Part shown: positions 9,008 through 16,860 of the stretch, in pieces | How the letters are laid out: the number at the start of each line of letters is the position of its first letter | How positions within the stretch are numbered: the stretch's first letter is position 1 | Origin: Acidobacteriota bacterium | Lineage (GTDB): Bacteria > Acidobacteriota > Thermoanaerobaculia > UBA5066 | DNA length: 64,000 nucleotides | Direction of reading: 5' to 3' | Assembly: GCA_016716715.1 (NCBI GenBank) | Contig: JADJVE010000008.1 | Location: 166,501-230,500, forward strand | Notes under the pieces: generated by a model | What the model saw: only the letters and a program-made list of their open reading frames with translations | Database searches by the model: none | What the model was told of the DNA's origin: nothing | Made by a program: the position numbers and the translations under genes

Positions 9008-10647
9008 TGTTCCGGACGTTCGCTTTCGTCGCGGCCCTCTGCGCGGCGCTGCTCGGTCTCCTCGCCGCGTTCAGCCGGGAGGCGCGACGCGCATCGGCTC
9101 TCGGGCGGGGGTCGGACCGCGCCGGCGGCCGCGTCGAACGCTGTGTCACGTGCCACACGAAAGAGACCGAGGATCCCGGCGGCGCGCACGCGCGCGCCGC
9201 GCTCGGCTGCGCGTCCTGCCACCTCGGCAACGCGCTCGCGTTCTCGAAGGAGCGCGCGCACGAGGGGCTCGAGAGGGAGCCCGGCGCGCTGTCGACGGTC
9301 GCGCTCACGTGCGGTCGCCCGGATTGCCATGCCCGCGAGGCGGCGCGCATTGCGACGTCGCCGATGACGCGGAACGCCGGGATGGTGGCTGTGGACCGCT
9401 TCGCGTTCGGGGAGATCGCGGAGCCCGACGGGACTCGCACGATCGCGGAGGTGCTCGCGGTGGCGCATCCGACACTCGCGGAGAGCCACCTCCGGAAGCT
9501 CTGCGCGGGCTGCCACCTCGGAACGCGGCGTACGAACCGCGACGACCTGATAGACGGCAACGGCTCCGGCTGCGCGGCCTGCCATGTGGCGCGGAAGCTC
9601 GACGACAAGCCGCGCCCGCATCCGCCCGTCGACTCGAAGATCACGGACGACCGCTGCTTCGGCTGCCACAGCGGAAGCGCGCGGATCGCGCTCAGCTATC
9701 AGGGGCTCGTCGAAGTCGAGAAGAACGCTCCGCTCGCTCACGCCGCCTCCGACGTCCATCAGGCCGCTGGCATGGCTTGTATCGACTGCCACCTCCACAC
9801 GGACCTGATGGGCGACGGCACCGCTCGCACGCACAAGGAGGACCAGGTCGAGATCACGTGCGAGGCGTGCCACGGGCCGGTGCGGGCGGGCGGCGAGGTC
9901 GCATGGCGCGACGTGAAAGACGAAATCAGCAGGGAGATTCTGGCTAGAGAGAAGAGAAGAGAAGAGGAAGATTTGCTCAGAAAGGGGAAGAGGGGAGACC
10001 GCGGCGCGCCCTCGCCCGACGCTCCGGCCCGGCTCGGGAAGCGAGGCACTCCCCTCCTCAACCTTCTAAGAAAATCTTCCTCTTCCTCTTCCTCTTCCTC
10101 TCCCTCTTCTTCCTCTTCTCCTTCTTCCTGGGTTCTCGTCCGAAAGCTCGACGGCGTCGAGCTGCCCGTGAGGCAGACGCCGCGGGACCGCAACCACACG
10201 CTGCACGGGCACGAGCGGCTCTCCTGCAGCTCGTGCCACGCCGCGTGGGTGCCGACGTGCGACTCGTGCCACACGTCGTACTCCGCATCCGGCTCGTGGT
10301 GGGACTTCGGGGCCGGCCGGGAGACGCCGGGCGGCTGGACGGAGAAGTCGGGTCCGTTCGCCGCTGCGCCGCCCCTCCTCGGCGCGCGCGCCGACGGAAA
10401 GATCGTGCCCGCGCAGTACGGGATGGTCCTCACGATCGACGCGACGGCGGCGGGCGGTGCGAAGACCTCGCGCCGGCTCCTTGCTCCTGCCGAGCCGCAC
10501 ACGACGGGAAAGAAGGCGCGCACGTGCGAGAGCTGCCACCGCGCGCCGCCGCAGCCGGAGTTCGAGGCCGGCACGCGGACGGGGTTTAGGGATCTGAATG
10601 AAGACGAACGGCGCCGCGTGGCGCGTGCAGCGTTGAAGGAGAAGTGA
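9007..10647 (+). CDS. ten-haem membrane-anchored cytochrome c with Ser-rich insert
   Basis: 546 residues; its ATG overlaps the cytochrome b stop. An N-terminal anchor (MFRTFAFVAALCAALLGLLA) precedes ten CXXCH sites (CVTCH, CASCH, CAGCH, CAACH, CFGCH, CIDCH, CEACH, CSSCH, CDSCH, CESCH). A Cys-X4-Cys-His (CGRPDCH) may hold an eleventh haem. Haems 1-7 and 8-10 are separated by a low-complexity stretch of charged residues followed by a run of Ser, encoded at about 9940-10130 by an imperfect inverted repeat. It probably replaces cytochrome c1 as electron acceptor of the Rieske/b complex. Confidence 0.85.
   Translation: MFRTFAFVAALCAALLGLLAAFSREARRASALGRGSDRAGGRVERCVTCHTKETEDPGGAHARAALGCASCHLGNALAFSKERAHEGLEREPGALSTVALTCGRPDCHAREAARIATSPMTRNAGMVAVDRFAFGEIAEPDGTRTIAEVLAVAHPTLAESHLRKLCAGCHLGTRRTNRDDLIDGNGSGCAACHVARKLDDKPRPHPPVDSKITDDRCFGCHSGSARIALSYQGLVEVEKNAPLAHAASDVHQAAGMACIDCHLHTDLMGDGTARTHKEDQVEITCEACHGPVRAGGEVAWRDVKDEISREILAREKRREEEDLLRKGKRGDRGAPSPDAPARLGKRGTPLLNLLRKSSSSSSSSSPSSSSSPSSWVLVRKLDGVELPVRQTPRDRNHTLHGHERLSCSSCHAAWVPTCDSCHTSYSASGSWWDFGAGRETPGGWTEKSGPFAAAPPLLGARADGKIVPAQYGMVLTIDATAAGGAKTSRRLLAPAEPHTTGKKARTCESCHRAPPQPEFEAGTRTGFRDLNEDERRRVARAALKEK
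9951..9996 (-). repeat. dispersed pyrimidine-rich repeat, copy B (left arm of an inverted pair)
   Basis: Read on the minus strand, a 36-base segment here matches copy C (10050-10085) at 30 of 36 positions without gaps. Both contain the block AAATCTTCCTCTTC preceded by TCCCCTC. The two arms face each other within the ten-haem cytochrome gene, about 55-100 bases apart, and could pair. Confidence 0.55.
10050..10128 (+). repeat. dispersed pyrimidine-rich repeat, copy C, extended by a CCTCTT microsatellite
   Basis: The block ACCTTCTAAGAAAATCTTCC at 10061-10080 recurs almost exactly at 58001-58038 on the minus strand, with two single-A length differences. Here it continues as repeated CCTCTT/TCC units to about 10128, encoding the Ser-rich run in the cytochrome. 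Confidence 0.55.
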
Positions 10648-10648
10648 C

Positions 10649-11095
10649 ATGGGCGAGAAAGTGAAGATCGGAATCGTCATCTGCGGCCGGTACGGCACCT
10701 GCGCGGGCGGAAAGTGCTTCCGGGCCCTCCGCGAGCGGGAGGGTGCGTTCGCCGCTTACGCCGGACGGGAGGTGGAGCTCGTCGGCTTCACGACCTGCGG
10801 GGGCTGTCCCGGCGGCAACGTCGAGTACGCCCCCGAAGAGATGAAGAAGAACGGCGCCGAGGTCATCCACCTCGCCACGGGCTTCGTCGTGGGCTACCCG
10901 CCGTGCCCCTACCTCGACCACTTCGTCCGGATGATCCCGGAGAAGTTCGGCCTGCAGGTCGTCGTGGGGACCCACCCCATCCCGCAGAAGTACTACAAGA
11001 TCCACCAGAGTCTGGGAACATGGGACGACCCTCGTTGGGACGAGCTCCTGACGCCGACGCTCGGCGAAGAGCCCGTCCGCGTGGCCTACGACTAG
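10649..11095 (+). CDS. CGGC domain protein
   Basis: 148 residues; ATG with GAAGGAG upstream, one base after the cytochrome stop. It contains IGIVICGRYGTCAGGKCF near the N-terminus, the family-defining TTCGGCPGGN around residue 50, and YPPCPYLDHF later, so six or more cysteines are clustered as in CGGC-domain proteins, which are presumed to bind metal or a metal cluster. Function is not established. Its position ending the Rieske/cytochrome operon and just before the second sigma-54 activator suggests a regulatory or maturation role in electron transfer, which is inference. Confidence 0.8.
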   Translation: MGEKVKIGIVICGRYGTCAGGKCFRALREREGAFAAYAGREVELVGFTTCGGCPGGNVEYAPEEMKKNGAEVIHLATGFVVGYPPCPYLDHFVRMIPEKFGLQVVVGTHPIPQKYYKIHQSLGTWDDPRWDELLTPTLGEEPVRVAYD

Positions 11096-11138
11096 GTGCG
11101 CGCGCCCGGCGGGAGCGGGGCCGGTTACGATCAGGCGC

Positions 11139-12518
11139 GTGAAGAAGGACGGAGCGGCCGATCTGGCTCCAAGCTGGTCCAACCTCGAGGCCGTTTTCGA
11201 GTCGCTGGGGCGCGTCCTCATCACGCTCGACGCGCAGTTCGTGATCATCCGCGCGAGCCACACGCTCGACGCTCTCGCGGGGGAGGGCGCGGCCGCGTCC
11301 GTGATCGGCAAGCCGATCGAATCGCTGATCGGCGCTCGCCTGTTCGGCCCGGAGGACTCCCTGCGCGAGGCGCTCCGGGCAGGGCGCCGGGAGGAGGGGC
11401 GGCGGGGCGTCCTGCATTGCGGCGAGGACGCCGCCCGGCTCGTGTCCGTCACGACGGCCCCCGTTGCCGAGAACGTGATGAACGCCTGCGATCCGCGGGC
11501 GCGGTACCTGGTCGTTCTGCGGCCCGCCGAAGACGACGACTCGCTGTTGCAGAGCGCGATCGCCTCGCACGGCCTCGTCGCGCGGTCGCTCCCGATGATG
11601 CGGATCGTCCACCTCGTCGAGTCGCTCCACCGGAGCGACGCCACGGTCCTCATCACGGGCGAGAGCGGAACCGGAAAGGAAGTCATCGCGCGCGCCCTCC
11701 ACGCCCAGTCGACGCACGGCGCCGGGCCGTTCGTCCCCGTCAACTGCGCGGCCCTGCCGGGCGAGCTGCTCGAGAGCGAGCTCTTCGGGCACGTCCGCGG
11801 CGCGTTCACGGGAGCGGTGAAGGACCGCGTCGGGCGCCTCGAGATGGCTCACGGGGGAACGCTCTTCCTCGACGAGGCCGCGGAGATCCCGCCGGGCATC
11901 CAGGTCAAGCTTCTGCGCGTCCTGCAGGATCGGGTGTTCGAGCGCGTGGGCGAGAGCACTCCGAGGCGCCTCGGGGCGCGGATCATCGCCGCGACGAACG
12001 CCGACCTCCACGACGCGATCTTGCAGGGCAAGCTCCGGGAGGATTTCTACTACCGGCTCCGCGTCGTCCCGATTCACATCCCGCCTCTGCGCGAGCGAAC
12101 CGTCGACATCGAGCTGATCGCCCGGCACCTCCTCGCGCGCATCGGCGGCCGCGAAGGCCGGGCGCTACGCCTCTCGTCGGACACGCTGTCCGTGCTCGAG
12201 GCGTTCCCGTGGCCCGGCAACGTGCGCGAGCTGGAGAACGCGCTCGAGTACGCGGTCGCGGTCTGCCGCGGGCAGACGATCCACGTCGAGGACCTGCCAA
12301 TCGAGATCCGGACCGCGCCGGGTGCGCCGGTGCAAGCCGTTCCGGCCCCCGAACCCGCGGGCCTGACGCTTCCGGCCGGCGGAGAGGCCCAGCGGATCCG
12401 GGCGTCTCTCGAGCGGAACATGTGGAATCGTTCGAAGACCGCCCTCGAGCTCGGCATGAGCCGCACCACCCTCTGGCACAAGATGAGGGAGCTGCGGATC
12501 GGGCCGTCGGCCGGCTGA
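11139..12518 (+). CDS. sigma-54 activator, paralogue of the 6361 gene
   Basis: 459 residues from GTG 11139. It has the same order as the first activator: PAS-like sensor (residues 15-130), AAA+ with GESGTGKE and GAFTGA, FLDEAAE Walker B, and Fis-type HTH (ALELGMSRTTLWHKMRELRI). Long stretches are near identical to the paralogue (CDPRARYLVVLRPAEDDDSL). Cys94 and Cys117 align with Cys98 and Cys121 of the paralogue. There is no receiver domain, so activation is by a signal on the sensor rather than by phosphorylation. It lies convergent to the tetrathionate-reductase operon and is a candidate activator of the -24/-12 promoter at 17135. Confidence 0.88.
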   Translation: MKKDGAADLAPSWSNLEAVFESLGRVLITLDAQFVIIRASHTLDALAGEGAAASVIGKPIESLIGARLFGPEDSLREALRAGRREEGRRGVLHCGEDAARLVSVTTAPVAENVMNACDPRARYLVVLRPAEDDDSLLQSAIASHGLVARSLPMMRIVHLVESLHRSDATVLITGESGTGKEVIARALHAQSTHGAGPFVPVNCAALPGELLESELFGHVRGAFTGAVKDRVGRLEMAHGGTLFLDEAAEIPPGIQVKLLRVLQDRVFERVGESTPRRLGARIIAATNADLHDAILQGKLREDFYYRLRVVPIHIPPLRERTVDIELIARHLLARIGGREGRALRLSSDTLSVLEAFPWPGNVRELENALEYAVAVCRGQTIHVEDLPIEIRTAPGAPVQAVPAPEPAGLTLPAGGEAQRIRASLERNMWNRSKTALELGMSRTTLWHKMRELRIGPSAG

Positions 12519-12526
12519 CCCGGACG

Positions 12527-12910
12527 CTACTGCGGGGCCGGGCCGTGCTCGTGCGCGTGGGAGGCGCAGGCGTCCGCGGGCGCGACCTCGGACTTCTCGC
12601 CCCGCGCGATTTCGTCGAGGCATCCGCGAACCGTGGGCGCTCCCGCTCGAAGGACGGTGATCCCGGCAGCGCGCAGCTTCTCGAGCGCCCCCGAGCCGAT
12701 CCCGCCGACGACGATCGCCTCGAACTTCTCGCCGGCCAGCCCGTCCAGCGGCCGGCAGGCGCCGTGTTCATGCGCGACGCGGCCGTTCGGAACCGCTCGT
12801 GCCTCGCGCGACGCGGTGTCGACGAGGACGAAGAGGGGCGCGGACCCGAAGTGGCGGGAGACGGGACTGTCCAGGCCGAGGTCCTGGGTCGCGGGGAAGC
12901 AGATCTTCAC
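12527..12910 (-). CDS. NifX/NifB-C-terminal-like (dinitrogenase FeMo-cofactor family) protein
   Basis: 127 residues from GTG 12910 (AAGG upstream). It starts MKICFPATQDLGLDSPVSRHF and has FVLVDT, then GACRPLDGL and AIVVGGIGSGALEKL, the fold signature of the small NifX/NafY-like iron-molybdenum cofactor family. The tail is His/Cys rich (ACASHAHEHGPAPQ). It is the last gene of the leftward tetrathionate operon. No nitrogenase genes are nearby, so a metal-cluster or molybdenum-handling role for a respiratory enzyme is more likely than nitrogen fixation; that is inference. Confidence 0.8.
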   Translation of the reverse strand: MKICFPATQDLGLDSPVSRHFGSAPLFVLVDTASREARAVPNGRVAHEHGACRPLDGLAGEKFEAIVVGGIGSGALEKLRAAGITVLRAGAPTVRGCLDEIARGEKSEVAPADACASHAHEHGPAPQ

Positions 12911-12931
12911 GGGGACCTTCTTTCCGGCGGT

Positions 12932-14128
12932 TCAGCAGCCGCCCTGAATCTTCTTCTCTGCTTTCGGTTTCTTCGCGCCCGAGTGCCGGGCGGCGTCCGT
13001 CAGGCGGCCGATCTCGGCGCGCGCGTCCTCGCGAAAGCGAAGGACGTCGGCCGCCCAGCGGCCGACCGGCGCCGCCGAGGCGGCCGGCGTCAGGATCGTC
13101 GACTCGAAGTTCGGGAAGCCGCCCTCGAGGATGGTGACGTTCTCGTAGCCGAGCTCCTCGAGCAGAAGGCCGGCCTTCCGCGCTTCGGCCTCCGTGTCGC
13201 CGACGACGATCTTGCGGACGTGCCGCGGCGCGAGAAGCGGGCTCCACTCCTTGCCGAAGAGAGATCGGGTCGGGACGTTCGTGGCGCCGGGGAGAGCCCG
13301 CGCGGCGAAGGCGGCCGGACTCCGCACGTCGACGATCCGGATGTTCGGCTCGTGATCCACGATCCGGAAGGCGAGCTCGTCGGCGGTCATCACCGGAACC
13401 GGATGGGCGCCGGCGTACGCGCCGCCCGAGACGCGCGCGAGCAGCCTGCTCTTGTAGTCGGGCAGGACGAGGAGGACGCCGCCGAGGGCGATGAGAGCGG
13501 CGCCCGCGACAACGTGGCGGCCCCGCGCGAACCGGAGGGAAGGAGCGGACGCCGGAGCCACGCGCTTCTCGATCCACGTCGTCGCGGCGAAGGCCGCGAC
13601 TGCCGCGGCGACGAGGAGAAACGCGAACGCCCCCTGGGAGATGCCGAGCGAGTCGAACACCTTCACGGGGCCGAGCGCGCTCGAATCGTTGAAGTGCTTG
13701 ACGAACGGGTAAGCCTCGGCGAAGCCGAGGACGCCGAGGAGGCCGCCCGCGACGAAGAACATCGCGTCGACCTTTCCGATCGCCGCGGCGCAGACGCTGG
13801 TTCCGGGGCAGTAGCCGCCGATCACGAAACCGATTCCCATGACGATCCCGCCGACGACCGCCGGCCAGAGCCAGGTCGGGTTCACGAAGATCGCCTCGGT
13901 GTCGAGGAGCCCGGCGGAGCCGAGCAGCAGGACGCCGCTCATCGCGGTCACGGCGGCGGTGAAGAAGACGCGCAGGACCGTGAAGTCGGTTCCGTAGAAG
14001 ACGCCGACGAGCCGGCGCGACGAGGAGAAGCCCGCCTGCTCGAGGACGAAGCCGAACGCGAGTCCGAGGAGGAGTGCGACGACGAGGTTCAGCTGGTCGG
14101 AGATCAGGTTCGGGACGAACGGGCCCAC
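12932..14128 (-). CDS. YeeE/YedE sulfur transporter fused to rhodanese domain
   Basis: 398 residues from GTG 14128, two bases after the short YedE gene. The N-terminal 270 residues form a membrane domain with the YeeE/YedE motif GGYCPGTSVCAAAIGK; YeeE/TsuA proteins import thiosulfate using conserved cysteines. A rhodanese-like domain follows (IRIVDVRSPAAFAARALPGA). At the position of the catalytic Cys it reads VVGDTEAEARKAG, so the active-site Cys is missing. The protein ends KKIQGGC, a free C-terminal Cys also found in the paralogue at 21461-22639. The likely role is moving sulfane sulfur or thiosulfate. Confidence 0.87.
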   Translation of the reverse strand: MGPFVPNLISDQLNLVVALLLGLAFGFVLEQAGFSSSRRLVGVFYGTDFTVLRVFFTAAVTAMSGVLLLGSAGLLDTEAIFVNPTWLWPAVVGGIVMGIGFVIGGYCPGTSVCAAAIGKVDAMFFVAGGLLGVLGFAEAYPFVKHFNDSSALGPVKVFDSLGISQGAFAFLLVAAAVAAFAATTWIEKRVAPASAPSLRFARGRHVVAGAALIALGGVLLVLPDYKSRLLARVSGGAYAGAHPVPVMTADELAFRIVDHEPNIRIVDVRSPAAFAARALPGATNVPTRSLFGKEWSPLLAPRHVRKIVVGDTEAEARKAGLLLEELGYENVTILEGGFPNFESTILTPAASAAPVGRWAADVLRFREDARAEIGRLTDAARHSGAKKPKAEKKIQGGC

Positions 14129-14130
14129 GG

Positions 14131-14661
14131 CTAGCTCCCGGCCTTCCCGCCGAGCCAGAGGCCTCGCGCGAACCAGGCGAACGCGTAACCGGTTCCGAAG
14201 ATGGCGAGCATCGTGACGAAGCCGGCTGTCGAGAGGACGGCCATCCCGCTGAGCGCCGCGCCGCTCGTGCAGCCGCGCGCGAACTGCGCCCCGACCCCGA
14301 AGAGCGCGCCGCCCACGATGGCGAGCGCCCACCGCAGGCCGCGGGACACGCGGGGCCCGGCCTCGGTGACGAGAGCCAGCCGGTCCGACACGAGCCCCGA
14401 GACGAAGGCGCCGATCAGGACCCCGGCGACCTCGAAGACGAGCCACGAGAGGAGCGGGCTGTCCTTTCCGGGCCCGACGTATGGGCGGTAGAACGGGGAG
14501 GCGGCGGCGTGGGCGGGGGCGAGCGTGGCCACGGCCGTGACCGCGACGCTCTTCACCGCTCCGCTCGCGCCGAGGCCGCGCCCCGTCACGAAGATCGTCG
14601 CGAGAAGGACCATTCCGAGCAGAAAGCCCGCGAGGTAGGGGTTCATCGGATTCCTGGTCAT
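14131..14661 (-). CDS. YeeE/YedE family transporter, short half
   Basis: 176 residues; its ATG overlaps the cytochrome b stop (ATGA). It begins MTRNPMNPYLAGFLLGMVLL, has four to five hydrophobic helices and the conserved ARGCTSG Cys motif. It pairs with the fused YedE-rhodanese gene downstream: together they give the two halves seen in single-chain YeeE proteins. The closest relative in this window is the product of 20952-21464, which has the same NPY-AG-LG start and RGCTSG motif. Confidence 0.88.
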   Translation of the reverse strand: MTRNPMNPYLAGFLLGMVLLATIFVTGRGLGASGAVKSVAVTAVATLAPAHAAASPFYRPYVGPGKDSPLLSWLVFEVAGVLIGAFVSGLVSDRLALVTEAGPRVSRGLRWALAIVGGALFGVGAQFARGCTSGAALSGMAVLSTAGFVTMLAIFGTGYAFAWFARGLWLGGKAGS

Positions 14662-15293
14662 CGTGTCCTCTCTTCGCGGCTCGCGGATTCGGTCTCGAGC
14701 TCTTCGTAGCCCGTGAGCATCGCCTTGAGATTCGACGTGAGCGTGTGGCCCGTCGTGACGAGGTAAAGGTGTGCGACGAGGAACGTCACGAGGAGGAATG
14801 CGGCGGCGGTGTGGACGAGCGCGATCGTCTGGAGGCCGTGGACGTTCAGGCCGAGGACGGCGTGCCGCTGCGGATACCGGTAGAACATGTAGAGAAGGCC
14901 CGAGCCGGCGACGACCGGGATCACGAGCAGCTTGAGGCCGGCGTAGACGAGCTTCTGGAGCGGGTTCAGCTTGGAGAGGACGGTCTTGCGCGTCGGGTGG
15001 GGCGCGTTCCGGAAGATGCCGAAGACGTAGTAGTTCGCCTGGGCCACGAGGTGCGTCCACGTGGGAACGTACTGCCGCCACTCGCCCGTCGTGACGTGCC
15101 AGAAGACCGCGAAGACGATGAGGACGAGGAAGGCGATCGCGGCGACCCCGTGCGCGCGGACGGCCTGCTCGAATCCGAGAAAGCGCAGGGAGCCGTGGAT
15201 CTCGAAGCCGGTCACCGCGAGGAACACGATCAGCCCGGCCTGCGTCCAGTGCCAGAACCTCTCGAAGGCCCGATAGACGTATTCGCGTCTCAT
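14658..15293 (-). CDS. cytochrome b561-type membrane subunit for the octahaem reductase
   Basis: 211 residues, four hydrophobic helices. His residues in helices (FERFWHWTQAG, RAHGVAAIAFL, FAVFWHVTTGE, LVHTAAAFLLVTFLVAHLYL) fit two b-type haems, as in the formate dehydrogenase gamma / thiosulfate reductase cytochrome b family. It lies one base after the octahaem gene and overlaps the YedE gene. The expected role is oxidising menaquinol and passing electrons to the periplasmic octahaem cytochrome. Confidence 0.85.
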   Translation of the reverse strand: MRREYVYRAFERFWHWTQAGLIVFLAVTGFEIHGSLRFLGFEQAVRAHGVAAIAFLVLIVFAVFWHVTTGEWRQYVPTWTHLVAQANYYVFGIFRNAPHPTRKTVLSKLNPLQKLVYAGLKLLVIPVVAGSGLLYMFYRYPQRHAVLGLNVHGLQTIALVHTAAAFLLVTFLVAHLYLVTTGHTLTSNLKAMLTGYEELETESASREERTR

Positions 15294-15294
15294 G

Positions 15295-16860
15295 TCACTT
15301 ATCTCCGTCCCGCCGGCTCACGAAGAACCTGGCGCTTCCGTGCACGAACACTCCGAGCAGCGTCATCCCCGCCAGGGCCGCACCGAGCCGGTCGACCCAC
15401 GGGGACCGGTCCCTGCCCGGCATGTAGAAGCCCGGGAGCTTCGCGAGCCGTCCGCCCTCCCGCGCGTGGCACTCGTCGCAGCGGACGGCCTTGTCGCGCG
15501 GCGAGACCATGTGGTTGATCGGCCAGACCATCTCCGTCCGGGCGAAGCCGTAGTGGCCGCTGTAGGGAACGCCGATTTCCTTCATGCCCGCCTCGGCGGC
15601 CTTCCCCCAGTCGAACTCCTTCCAGTAGCCCCCGTCCCCGGCTTTCGAGGAGTAGAGCTTCGGCTGGATCAGGACGTCACTCTCCGTGTCGTAGATCTGT
15701 TTCGCGCGGTGGATCTTGACCGGGACGATCTTCGAATCCGGGTCGTCGTAGCTGCCGCCGATGGGGTTCAGGACGAGCGGCTTCGCCGGGTCGAACTTCT
15801 CCCCGACGAGGTAGTGCGACGCCGTCCCGTTGAACCACGCGTATTCTGGGACGAGGTTCTTTCCCCACACGAAGGAGCCCTTGATCGACATGTAGACGTC
15901 GGTCCCGTTCGCGTCCTTCTCCTCGTAGGGTCTTCCGTCCTTCAGCTTCCCGGCCGTCGACCAGTCCCACGCGAGCTTCGTCGGGTTCACCTTCGCGTAG
16001 ACGGGGATGTGGCACGTCTGACAGGCGACTTTCAGCGTGTGCTGGTTCAGGACGTCGTCGGCGTGCGGCAGGTCCGAATGGCAGGATTCGCACACGACGC
16101 GGTTCCGGTTCATCGAGGAGACGGAGTAGGCCTTCCCGAGCATCTGGTGCTTCTTGGCGGTGTGGCACGCCGTGCACGACATGTCGGGCCCGTCGGACGC
16201 CATGTGGACGTCGACGTCGCGCGACGGGTCGAAGAGCGCCTTCTCGAGGTCTCCGTGCTTGACGTTGTTCCCGCCGCCTCCGAAGAAGTGGCAGGTGCCG
16301 CAGTTGGTCCGCTGCGGTTTTCCGACGTGCTGCGCGACCTTGTTGAGGTCTACGGAGGGATCGGGCATGCCCGCCGCACCGGCGGCTTTCACGTACGTCC
16401 CGCTCGCGTCGTGACAAGCGAGGCAGTCGACGTTGAGAGGGTTGTTCAGGTCGAACGACGCGTCCGCCCATCCGTATCCGATGTGGCACTTGTCGCAGCT
16501 CGCCTGGCTGCCCGAGACCCCGATGCAGTAGTTGTTCAGCACGTTTTTCTTGCCGACGGGGCGGATGCCCTTTCCGTCCACGTACTCCACGCGCTCCCAG
16601 TTCCAGTGCGACGAGCGCATGACCTCGACCTGGCGCCCGTTGTGGCAGGAGAGGCACGCGGCCGTCACGTCCTGCGGGCGCTTGAACGGAGTCTTGAGCT
16701 GCGTGAAGAGCGAGTGGTCGACGGAGGACTTTCCGGGCTTCGACGTCTTCGCCCGCAGCGTCTCGAGGGGCGAGGATTCGGTGCCGCGCCGGTGAAGGGC
16801 CGTGAAGGCGAGTCCCGCCGCGATCAGGACCGCGAAGAGCGCGAGAAAGATCCGTCTCAT
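15295..16860 (-). CDS. octahaem cytochrome c, tetrathionate reductase (OTR) family
   Basis: 521 residues with an N-terminal anchor/signal (residues 3-22) and a C-terminal membrane helix (LGAALAGMTLLGVFVHG). Eight CXXCH sites: CLSCH (69-73), CDKCH, CLACH, CGTCH, CTACH, CESCH, CQTCH and CDECH. The segment NNYCIGVSGSQASCDKCHIG is typical of the OTR family, whose studied member in Shewanella reduces tetrathionate and also nitrite and hydroxylamine, with a Lys-ligated active haem. It heads a five-gene operon with cytochrome b, two YedE proteins and a NifX-like protein. No clear ribosome site precedes the ATG. Confidence 0.88.
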   Translation of the reverse strand: MRRIFLALFAVLIAAGLAFTALHRRGTESSPLETLRAKTSKPGKSSVDHSLFTQLKTPFKRPQDVTAACLSCHNGRQVEVMRSSHWNWERVEYVDGKGIRPVGKKNVLNNYCIGVSGSQASCDKCHIGYGWADASFDLNNPLNVDCLACHDASGTYVKAAGAAGMPDPSVDLNKVAQHVGKPQRTNCGTCHFFGGGGNNVKHGDLEKALFDPSRDVDVHMASDGPDMSCTACHTAKKHQMLGKAYSVSSMNRNRVVCESCHSDLPHADDVLNQHTLKVACQTCHIPVYAKVNPTKLAWDWSTAGKLKDGRPYEEKDANGTDVYMSIKGSFVWGKNLVPEYAWFNGTASHYLVGEKFDPAKPLVLNPIGGSYDDPDSKIVPVKIHRAKQIYDTESDVLIQPKLYSSKAGDGGYWKEFDWGKAAEAGMKEIGVPYSGHYGFARTEMVWPINHMVSPRDKAVRCDECHAREGGRLAKLPGFYMPGRDRSPWVDRLGAALAGMTLLGVFVHGSARFFVSRRDGDK

